DNA from: Rhynchosporium graminicola
Taxonomy: Eukaryota > Ascomycota > Leotiomycetes > Helotiales > Ploettnerulaceae
Direction: 5' to 3'
Assembly (NCBI GenBank): GCA_900074885.1
Contig: FJUW01000001.1
Location: 1 to 64,000 of the forward strand
DNA length: 64,000 nucleotides
Shown here: positions 11,928 to 21,835 of the stretch, one piece after another
Position numbering within the stretch: the first letter of the stretch is position 1
Layout: each line of letters begins with the position of its first letter
Made by a program: the position numbers and the translations under genes
Notes under the pieces: model-generated
The model's database searches: none
What the model was told of the DNA's origin: nothing
The model's input: the letters and a program-made list of their open reading frames with translations, nothing else

Positions 11928-13670
11928 CTACGATTCTCGTCTTGGGTAGCCTTGACCGGCCATGATTTGTTGCTGCTGCTGCTGCTGCTGTGGGTGTGAT
12001 TGGTGCTGCTGCTGCTGGTTCATAGCCATGCCGTAAGGATTCATGTGCGGGTTTCCATAGTTATCAACAAGCTGTTGAAGGCCACCATTGCCGAGGCCTT
12101 GAGAGTGGGCCACTGGGCAATCCTTGTGGGCGACGAGCAGAGTCTTCAGGTTTACCAACTCATCACGCAATTGCAAAATGGTGTTTTGGAGATTTTCATT
12201 CTCAACAGAGTAGAGTTCGACCTTGTTTTGAAGGTTTGCAAGCCATTGCTTCTTGCGTTGTCTGCACTTGAGAGCAGCGACCCTTTTTTTTTTAACACAA
12301 TTAGACATGACATCACAATAGAAGAGGTCACTAACCTGTTCCGTTCAAGGAAATTCTTGCGCTTCTCTTCATCAGTCATCTTTTTGCCATTGGCATTGAA
12401 CTGGTCCTTGGACATATCCAATTCCTCATCTTCAGAAGGCGGTTCCATTTCCATACCGCTGTTGGCTTTGGATTTCTTGTTTGCCGGTCCCTTGGGTTGG
12501 TCGGTAGCTTTGCGCCGGCCATTGGTTTGGTTGGGCGAGCTCTTCTTACCCTTACCCCGGGTATTTGGTCTCGATTGATCATCCTCAGATCCTTCACTCT
12601 GACCCATTGCGGAGTTAGTGCTGATGGATCCATTGTTACGATGACCAATATGGGGAGATGCTTCTTGTGGTTGAGGCGCCTGCATATTTTGTGCGTGAAC
12701 AATAGACTGTGGTGCCATAGCGTAGTGGCTCGGCTGTGGAGGGCCGTTGTGGGCGTTCGCGAGTAAAAACAAGCCGTTGGCGGCGTCGTTTGTTTCGTTC
12801 TCCTGTTGTCGGAATTGCGGTGGCTTTACATCCATTCCGTTCATGGTAGGATCCTGAGGTTGTGATGTGATGTTTGCTTGTTGAACGTCGGCCATCTTTT
12901 TGGCATTGATTTGCATAGCAGTACGGTGGAACTCCAAAGTGTTGGGTGTTGCGCCACCCCCAATTAATGGGTTAAAAAGTCCTGATCCGCCAGGGCTTGG
13001 TTCTGGGAACATAGATCCACCACCACCAGGGGTCAGACCAGTTCGATCCAAACCAGGAGTCGAGCCGGTTCTCACGTCTGATTCTCTAGGTTGAGGATGC
13101 GATCTCGCGGTGTGTAGATGAAATGAGTCGCCAAAGTAGTCTTCCTTGGCGGCTGGACCTGTCAGCATAGCTGGGCTCAGAGGACCAGAACGTAATCCTG
13201 CTCCCGATGCCCAGTAATTCGCCAGAGAGGGCGAGGTGAGATGAGCCACTGATGGCAGCGTGGTACCTCCAGGTGTCTTTCCGCCTCCTGTCAGAGGACC
13301 GGCGTTACCACCAAAGGAGAATTCGAAAGGATTCTGTTCGTTGTGTAGATTATGGAGACCCGAGAAGTAGTCGGGTGTATTTGGGACAGCAGGTCGTGGA
13401 GGAGGCGCAAGAGGCTCCGCGTTGGCGGGTTCGCTCTTTATCTGCTCTTCTTGCTTTGCTTGGGACTCTAAGTATGAGGAAAGAAATGTTAGTAAGAATG
13501 TCTCTGGGCTGAGCGAGAGCGGCATTGGTATGTTGATGATTGGTATAGTGCAGCTGGAACTACTCGATGATGGGAGATTGTGACTTACCAATGGGCTTAT
13601 CGGCATTGGGTTGAACGGGCGACTTTGAGTTGGAGGTCGACTTCTTCGTGGTTTCCCTTGGAGGAGACAT
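11928..13670 (-). CDS. atf1: Atf1/CREB-type bZIP transcription factor
   Basis: The proposed exons are 13670-13589, 13467-12336 and 12282-11928 (522 residues); the frame is continuous and all junctions are GT-AG. The N-terminal half has the Aft1-type segments of fungal ATF proteins: a TPDYFSGLHN block near residue 65, a TLPSVAHLTSPSL block and a serine/proline/glycine-rich central part. The basic region has the N-x7-R signature (N404, R412; RVAALKCRQRKKQW), followed by a leucine zipper to about residue 450. The C-terminus is glutamine-rich. Intron 2 (53 nt) splits an Arg codon inside the basic region. Such factors act in the nucleus downstream of the Sty1/Hog1 MAP kinase in osmotic and oxidative stress and in development. 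I chose the start because the upstream continuation of the frame is only intron and low-complexity sequence. Several TGACGT sites lie upstream, suggesting autoregulation (inference). Confidence 0.92.
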
Positions 13671-13793
13671 GATGAAGTTTTGTGAGACGGGGGGGATAGG
13701 TAGGGCGGGAGCGACGAGATGAGGTCAAGTATGACGCTGTGCTTGAGTTGGATCAGCACCCGCATACAGCTAGGGCAAGGCAGGGCTGGGCAG

Positions 13794-13827
<34 letters not shown>
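13794..13827 (+). repeat. (CTGG)n microsatellite
   Basis: Eight tandem tetranucleotide units about 125 bp upstream of the bZIP start codon. Confidence 0.9.
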
Positions 13828-14097
13828 ATTGTAGTTCCGTCCCTGGGCGGTGGTGACTCGAGTCGGTCGAGGTTAAAGTTATGAGGGAGGTGGAAGGTGG
13901 AAGGTAAGGTCGGAGGCGATTATGCTTATGCAGATTGTGCGGATTGTGCTGATTGTGCGGATTGTGCTGTATGCTGTATGCTGTACAAGCAAGTGCGTCG
14001 GTTGTGTAAGAGTGGTGTGGTTGTGATGGGTGGAGGTGTCAGTGGTGGTGGTGGTGGTGGTGAAAAAGAGAATGACGTGGGCCCGGGATGACGTTGA

Positions 14098-14121
14098 CTG
14101 GTTGGTTGGTTGGTTGGTTGG
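14098..14121 (+). repeat. (TGGT)n microsatellite
   Basis: Tandem TGGT units in the bZIP upstream region. Confidence 0.85.
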
Positions 14122-14205
14122 TTACTTTACGTTGTCAGTTCCTTCCTTGTATGTTAAATGGGCACGTTCAGCCACATATAACAACATACATACTACCACA
14201 TAACC

Positions 14206-14246
14206 CATTCATTCATTCATTCATTCACTCATTCACTCACTCACTT
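14206..14246 (+). repeat. (ATTC)n/(ACTC)n microsatellite
   Basis: Tandem CATT units drift into CACT units, a compound tetranucleotide repeat. Confidence 0.85.
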
Positions 14247-14879
14247 ACATTCGGTTACCCCGACTTCGAGATTAAAAGATTATGGCCGCAGTCTTCGGAG
14301 ATAGAAAAGGTGAGCGGAGCGGGGCGGGGCGGAGCGGAGCGGAGCTGCGATGCGCAACACCGGAAGGACAAGTTGATGCGATGTGGTCGAGCGAGGGATT
14401 CGAACGAACGAAGGTGCCCTGTGTGAGGGAGGATTGCGACGGAACCCCTGATAGATTCTCTCTCTTCTCTTCTCTTTCTCTTCTTTTTCTTCTCCTCCTT
14501 CCTACCTAACACAGCCCTTGATCAACGAGCCCTTGATCAACGACGGCGACGACAACAATGAAGCGGCCAGTCAGTCAGATCAGATGGTACAGCGGATTGA
14601 TTACTTGGGAGTGGGATGGAATTGGATTGGATTGATTGACGTCTCAGGGAGAGATTCGGAATGATTAAGTAATCCAGACGATGGGCGTCCTTCTTTGGAT
14701 CCTCGAGAATGGAGTTGCACGGTACGATACGGTCGGTCGGTATGGTATGGTATGGTATGGTTTGGTTGGTGACTTGGGTGACGTATGTGAAGGAAAAGAG
14801 ATTTGCCCCAATGTCCTTCCCTGCAACGAACGAACGAACGCTCTCTGCACCAAAGCGAATGAGATCGATATCGATATAA

Positions 14880-14907
14880 GGTCAGGTCAGGTCAGGTCAG
14901 GTCAGGT
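14880..14907 (+). repeat. (AGGTC)n pentanucleotide repeat
   Basis: Five tandem GTCAG units in the bZIP upstream region. Confidence 0.9.
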
Positions 14908-15112
14908 CCGGTAGGTGATGGTGATAATGGTCTGGACTGTCGCGGTTGACCGACCGTCTTCAAGTTTGTCTAGCTAGTCCAGTCAAGACGAGGGAGGCAA
15001 AGTAAGTTAAGTTTCTTTCTTTCGAATCGAAGCGTGACCGTTGAGGCTCCGCAGCGCAGCGCTGGTGTTGCTGGGTCGGTCGATCTGGGTTCGTCGTGCT
15101 TTTTCTTGACGA

Positions 15113-15150
15113 GCCGAGTCGAGTCGAGTCGAGTCGAGTCGAGTCGAGTA
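15113..15150 (+). repeat. (GAGTC)n pentanucleotide repeat
   Basis: About seven tandem GAGTC units. Confidence 0.9.
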
Positions 15151-16440
15151 CGGAAGGTGCAATGCAAAACGTGCAGGAAAGATGACGCAGGAAAAATGAA
15201 ATGTCGTCACGTCACTTCCTTTAAAGGGTGCGAGGGTGCGTGGGTGCGTGCTGTGTTGTGCTGTGCTGTGATGTGCTGCAACATTTAATTAAGCATTGGG
15301 TTGGTCACGGGTATTCGACATCACGCCATACTCGACTAGTACTAGACTTGCTCTGCATCGATTAGAAATGCACCCTCTTCCACCATTCATTCGCCTCATC
15401 TGTTCGGTGCGCTTCCGAGACCTTACTTGATGCGCTATTAAATTTAATTATCACTTAAAAGCCACCACCGTATCTAGGTCAGAATTCATCACATGACCTC
15501 TCAATAAAATCCTGATAGTTGTATGAGAATGATCGTAAATCACACACAGCGTACTACGGTACAACCATCTCATCTTTTGCGCAATCGGTCATCTAATTCC
15601 TGAGTAATCATCAATACACGACCCAAGCAAGGACCAATACCAAGTACCTACCTACCTACCTACCTAGTCCTAGAAGGCCGCCGCCCATCTCCGGAACCAA
15701 ACCTCCACCTCGTTCGTTAGGCCCAGCCCACCCACAATTTCCACTCCCAAGTCAGTCTCCATCAAGATTCTACAGAGGAGACCCTCGGAAAGCAGGTAGG
15801 TAGTCGAGTTCCGATGGCCCGCTATATCCTACTCCGTTGTGATATGCCAGCCTGAGACTTCCACAGTCATTCTACTACATACCATAATCCCCCAACTCTC
15901 GCGGTCGTGTCTGTTACAGAATACCCACACTACACTACCCTACACTACCGGTAGGTCGCTTGGGCCGCCAGGCCAGGCTGGCCAGGATCGCTTGCTCGCT
16001 CGCTCGCTCGCTTCAAGTATGCCTGTCCGTCCCTTGCCCTGCCCTGCCCTGCCTTCTCTCCTGTAGCAGATCTGACGCTGCTACGAAATCACTCCCCGGA
16101 GCACCCATCTTTCCCTACATAACAACATATTATCACCTAAGTTACATATAATTGTAACTATATCACTACAGCGCTAGGTGGATACATATAGGACGAAGAT
16201 ATAGATGTAGATATTTTGCAAATCCCTTCGTCACTTATCTACAATTGGTGAGAGAGCATATCTGATGTGACGATGGATTATATTCATTCTTCTCGTAAAA
16301 GCTTCGGATTTCTGCCCCTATTGCCATTTCTACATTCACAAATGCCCCCTCCGAAGTTATAACAGCCGTGACGGATAGAAATCATGTCCGCATCCAACAA
16401 ACCGAAACCCATAATCCAAACCTCACAAAGTCCCTCTCAT

Positions 16441-17806
16441 CTACAACTTCCCCCCATCAAGCCTCCTAACCCTAAACCCCTGCCTCGGCGTATGTATTCT
16501 CACGCCCTCCACTTTACCACCCTCCGTCGCAACCACTATCTCCTTCCCACTCAACCCCACCAAATGTCCCTGATCACGATGTCTACTCCCCGAATCCGTC
16601 GGCCAGACCTCAACCCACTCGCCTCTCTTCAATCCACTCGGATCCAACTCATCCACAATCAAAACCTCTTCCGCAAACCCACCTGTCTGGGTTATACTAA
16701 TAGCTTCCTCGCCTTTGATCGTCTTGGGCTTTCCGAGCTGCTTAGCAGCAGCACGAGTCGAGGCGTCAAAACGTGAGATCCACGCGAAGACTTTGGGATA
16801 TTGCGTTGCGGAGATGAGTGGTGGTGGGAGGGCCCCTTCGAGGCCGTTGAGCCAGTGAAAGGGCCAGACAGCTATTAAAAACTATCATTAATATCTCCAG
16901 TAGTGGCCCACATCCACTGTTCTCAGAATTTAACAGGAAGAGGAGGAAACAGAACATACCTTCAATATCAGCCATTCCAGGCTTCTCGCCTCCAGCAATC
17001 CACTCCCTTCCATCTGCTAAAAAGGTAGTTTCCAGCAGCTCGAACGCACTTCGGATCTCAACCAGCGCTTCCGCACGACCTCTCTCTACTGCCTACAAAT
17101 ACACATCATTAGTACGTAGTCTCCCCGTCAGAACATGATCAGACCCGGACAACCGCAGAAAATAACAAAGACAGAATCTCAAAAACGAAGAAACTCATAA
17201 AGAACAAACTAACCTCCGGTTCCCAACTCCTCCCCGTAAAATCCTCTCTATCCCTCCTAAACCGCTCATCCCGCAAAAGCGGCATCTCCTTCGGGATCAA
17301 CGCCGCGGCTCTACTAAAAAGCCCGTTCACCGTCCAGAACTCCAGCAGCTTCTCCATCCCTTGCCCGAAAGCACCCATGCTGAGTGCTGGGTGCTGTGCC
17401 GAGGCTGGATATAGTTCTGTGAGCTTGGAGAGGATGAGACGCGTGTCGTTGTAGATGTCTTTGCCGATTGAGAGGATGGGGATGCGCCGGTAGGATGTAC
17501 CGAGGGCTATTAGGGAGGGACGGGGAAGAATGGGTGGTTGAAGCTGTGGATGTGTGTTAGAGAGGTTTGGGAGGAGAGGGGGAGGAGAAGAGGTACGCAT
17601 TGTGTGTAGGGGATTTGGCGGAGGGAGAGATACCATACTACACTGTTCATGATTAGCGAAGATTCGTCTATCCATCCTAGAGAAATAAAACAAAAAATTG
17701 ACATAATCAAGCAGGAGCGCACGAGCAAGGAAGTGAGTGCTATTCACCGTTTAGCATATGGCGAGAACGTGTAATGATACAAGATGATCTCTTCAGAAGG
17801 TGGCAT
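16441..17806 (-). CDS. Glutathione S-transferase-fold protein with C-terminal extension
   Basis: There are five proposed exons: 17806-17748, 17642-17597, 17543-17214, 17092-16960 and 16871-16441 (332 residues); all junctions are GT-AG and the frame is continuous. The N-terminus is a thioredoxin-fold GST domain: LYHYTFSPYAKRVVWYL, then IQPPI-like and YRRIPIL blocks, then DTRLIL near residue 65. An alpha-helical GST C-domain with ADGREWIAGGEKPGMADIE ends near residue 190, and its GMADIE box is typical of GSTs. After about residue 255 comes a roughly 75-residue beta-rich tail (GEWVEVWPTDSG...GFRVRRLDGG) that ordinary GSTs lack. The first-domain residue is Ser/Pro rather than a clear catalytic Cys. 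Substrate is unknown; glutathione-dependent conjugation or a binding role are both possible. Confidence 0.85.
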
Positions 17807-20800
17807 AGTGGGCAGTTTTTCCTTTTGTGTATGTACACAAATATAACTATAAGCGATATGTAGTCCTCGCAGAAGTAAAGGATAATTTATATAACAATTC
17901 GTTGCGTGCATGCGATTCTTGCTCATGTACGGATTGAGTTCACAGATCGTGGAGTCGGCAAAGCTCCCCATGCCGAGGTCATGCGGCATCCCTACAAGCG
18001 CAAGTTAGAAATCATATTCTTATTCTCACGAGCGCCTTACCTTAGTTGCCGAATTTCCATTATCGGGCAGAAGATCAACAGAAGTTCGTCCAATCAAAGC
18101 GCTATTCTAGCTTTCGGATATCAGGTATTTGGATGTGGATGAGAGTATTCTACTCATCTATTTAATTTCACACATTTGAAATATGTAAGTACCTACTCTC
18201 TACCCGTCAGCTCCGAGCAGAAGAGAGTAGCCGCTTCTCTGCATCTTAACCTTTTTGCAGTTCGCCATTTCGATCCATGCCACTCTTCACTACTACTTAC
18301 ATGCGTACCTTGGCCATCAACTCAGATATATATTCCAGATCCCACCAAGTAAGGTATTGCAGCATTCAAAAGTCTGCAGGAAAAGATTCAAGATATTCAT
18401 GTGATATCGAGATACCGACAACCGCGCGTAGGATAAGAGAGTTTCAGAGAAGAAAATTTATCCCGAATTCGCCTACATCTAGGGGGATACATACCTGCGG
18501 AAGAGTTGTAACTGCGATGGGCACAAAACTTGTTAGGACTGCTATACTAGTGTCATCTCTTAACCTTGATGTCCTGAATATCCAATACATGACCCTCCTG
18601 GAAGACCGCTGAACGGGTTCTCGTCGAGGCCATATTTTCAATGCCCATATCTAAGAACATCGCACGGCAATTCATTCAGCACACCGTTCGAAAAGATAAC
18701 ATCCCCAATAGCTAGAAATCGGCTCACCTATCCTCAATGGCATGCTTATCCTCTCATTCATCCTTTCTTTCTTTCTCTTCTCTTCTCTATTTACTCACAA
18801 CCTTGCTCAATCCACAAGCGAGATTCGGCCTCCACGAAAGTTAATCGTCCTATCGCATACCAAACTTTTATTGATGCTGCTGTTCATCTATGCTAGCGCA
18901 AGGCATGCAAGATCATATACATTCCTTGAGAAGAGTCTAGGATGAATATGTCGATCAACGCAGAAGAGGTCGGTCGCCGAAATTTTTTCTCCAAGTATGC
19001 ATGCAGTTGATTCCTGTCGATGTATTCGGCTAGATGTCCTCATTCCTAAGTACAAAACGTAGATCACTTCGCCATACCCTCCTTAAAAGGTGTTTTCGTG
19101 CGTTTTCAGTCATCTTAGCTCGAGGTACCATCGAATCACCAAGTCCTTCCAGATATCGCTCACTTTAAGTATTCTGTATTCAATCAGCTCTACCTTCAGC
19201 AGTAAATGTACAAGTTGTTCATACCATCGGCGTGCCTGGGTTTCGTGAATATGGCTGCTATTGAGCTCGTAGAAAGATCTTGATATACATTCAATTCCTG
19301 ATCTCGATCTCGATCAAGCGCGTGTGCTGTTCCCACCTACGACAGAAGATTGAAGCTATGATTTTGTTTCGCAAATATTTTCTCATAAAAGAAATTAATT
19401 GGGAGATCGGGTTTCAGCAGGCCTTTTCACTCCAGAGCGAAGTACGTACGGAGAGTCGGTATTCCCAGCCTTCAGCGTTCCGTACCATCTATGTACTGCC
19501 GTTTCTGAAAGCCCCATCACAAACTTGCGAGTAGAGGTTGCGGTGTGAGCATAATGAGCGAGAGGAGCGATTCTAATCCAACGGGTCTTGACTGTGTACG
19601 GACGGTAAGATATACTAGGCTTCATCCGATGTTTTCGCCAGAGTGCATTCTGTCGTTGACTGAAATTGCCAATTTCAATCCCATCTCAGAACAAAACCCT
19701 TTCACGTTCAGCGTCTGATTAAGCTTTCCGGGGATGTCCATTGAGGAGGTTCCCTTCCAAATGGAGTAGTCTTCTGGCCACTACCCCCCCTTCCCTCTTA
19801 CCATAGCGAGTGACGAGAATACCACCGGTGTACTTGATAATACAAGGAAAGCAGCCAAACAAGCCTTTCAAACTCTTCACGTCTTTCTTCCTTCCTATAA
19901 CTTTAATCGCGCCAAGTCTCTTCCTGCACCATCTTTCTCCGTTACTCAAATATACAAGTGTCATGCGCTAGTTTTCATGTCTTCTCGACACTGTCACCAC
20001 ATAAACTAACTCCAAGCTTTATCGCAGGGATAACGGATCCGCCTAGCTGATCGTCTCGCCTGATCATTTCGAATATGGTGGAATATGAAGCAGGCAATGG
20101 ATTTCCCGGGGAGGAGCATGATATCGACTGGTGCGTCCTGATCTTAATCCCAATACTCCTTCACACTGATAGTGCTCTTCGTGATCTTGCTAGCCAGAGC
20201 AGCCTCCATGAGACTCGCATATTAAGCCAGTCAACGGCACAAACTTACGAGTGCAGACCCATCTACGCGCTTTCGTGTTCAATGTTCAATAAGCTTTAAT
20301 ATGCATCATGTGCTTTGCTGATAAATACGATTCGCTCGAGAAGGGGCTGTGGTGAACAAGTAGCAACGACATTTCGGCAAAGTAAAAATTATGATTATCA
20401 GACTCTTGATGATGAAAGTCGGTTCTGAATGCGATCAGAGGGCTTGCTGATAATTTTCCCCCACCAGACTCAACGATACCAGCTTTGAGAGAACCACTGC
20501 CACGATAAGATGCCCATAGACTATTCCTGCAGGAGTTCATTTACTGCAGGTACCCTATCCCCACTCGACGCGCCATCTCCCATCATGAGCTGCACAACGC
20601 CGACTTCTCCTCCCGTGGAACAAGGGACGAGGGAGAACATAAAACAAGCCAAAATAAGCCGAGAATCATCCATAGAAAGAACGCTTCGAAAACATGTATA
20701 TTTCCGATACGACAGACACACCAAGGGTAAGGTAAGAAAGTCACGGAAGAAGAACCGGTGATACAGACGTGACAACTTCCTGGGAAGTGCGATGGGGAAT

Positions 20801-21835
20801 AAAGGCAAAGAAGGTGGGAGATTTACAAGGACATCGACAACCCCAAATGAAGTTTCCCCCACGCTGAATGAGACTTGCATATACACACACATACACAATC
20901 CCACAACCAACCCAACCAACCAACCACCACATCCTCAGAATCCCATCCCAAGGACCACGCAACTACCTTGATTAATCAACACAAGTCCATCCTCCCCCCG
21001 CCCCCCTCAATAGAGCTCGTGACTGACCGACTGACCGTCTCAAGTAACCAATCAGCTAGCTCACCACTGCTCTCAGCTCTCTGCTCGATACCTTGGAGGC
21101 CTACAAATTTTCCCTCCGCGCCTTTCATCACCTCTGTATGAGGTGGGAAAAGAGAGAGAGAGATTTTCATGTACCTACCTAACTACTACTACCTACATAG
21201 GTTATGCGTGCTTGCCAGGTACGACGTGTAAGACGGTAACACTTCACTAGGCAATCAAACGTTTTGATGGGAACTTGAAAAGAAAGACGTTCCTTAGGAG
21301 GTTTGCGTCACTGACTGCACTTTGCGTATCTGAAATCCTTTCCACTTCATATCTGATAGATATGTGAAATTCCAATCCGGAGTGCAGTCGTTCATCTTAT
21401 GCTTCGACCTATGACCGGTTACTTACTCACTTTTTGGAATGGGATAGACATTCCTCATCACTTGATGAGGCTACATTGCTGGCTAGTAGGGTCGATGCAC
21501 ATATCATAGCACGGAAATCAAAGACAGTCATGTTTTAAAGATCATTCGGAATAGACCAGAGTGTCCAGTACTAAAAAAAAAAAAGAGCGCAGACTCAGCG
21601 AAGTAACGTACATACGAGAGAGTGTGTGCGAGGAAGTGAGAAGAGACCCACAAAGCAGACTCGAGTAAAAAAAGATCTCTCAAAAAAGCAACGCGAAAAT
21701 TGTCATCCGAAAACCCCCTTTGCTCCATCCGTATCCGCTATCCAGAGCTGTTTGTTGTGTCAATATCTTACGCCTCCGCCCCTTGCCTTGCAATTTATTC
21801 CCTCGTAAATTTTCCCACGCTAGTCAAGAATCAGT
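17807..21835. other. 4-kb spacer, no gene supported
   Basis: Open frames here are short, mutually overlapping and without domains. A pyrimidine-rich patch lies at 18760-18790 and CA/CCAA-rich microsatellite-like sequence at 20875-20930. The right end is probably the 3' untranslated region of the NBR1-like gene. Confidence 0.5.

Larger units (their letters stand above)
14073..15214. promoter_or_regulatory. Cluster of five TGACGT (CRE-type) sites upstream of the bZIP gene
   Basis: TGACGT occurs at 14073, 14089, 14637 and 14779 on the plus strand and as ACGTCA at 15209. The first two are only 16 bp apart. ATF/CREB bZIP proteins bind this core, so direct autoregulation is plausible, but binding is inferred. 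Confidence 0.45.
13671..16440. other. Long spacer dense in 4-5 bp tandem repeats
   Basis: This is the upstream region of the bZIP gene and the downstream region of the GST-fold gene. No credible gene was found. It carries many tetra- and pentanucleotide tandem arrays, listed separately, and a cluster of CRE-like sites. Confidence 0.6.

Noticed and set aside
12000..13512. Plus-strand frames of 192, 89 and 86 codons
   Set aside because: Antisense shadows of the bZIP gene.
18742..18945. Short frame starting with a signal-peptide-like hydrophobic run
   Set aside because: The hydrophobicity comes from a TTC/TCT-rich pyrimidine tract; the remainder lacks structure.
20521..20919. 132-codon minus-strand frame with hydrophobic start
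   Set aside because: Low-complexity Val/Gly/Phe composition, several overlapping frames, no domain or splice partner.
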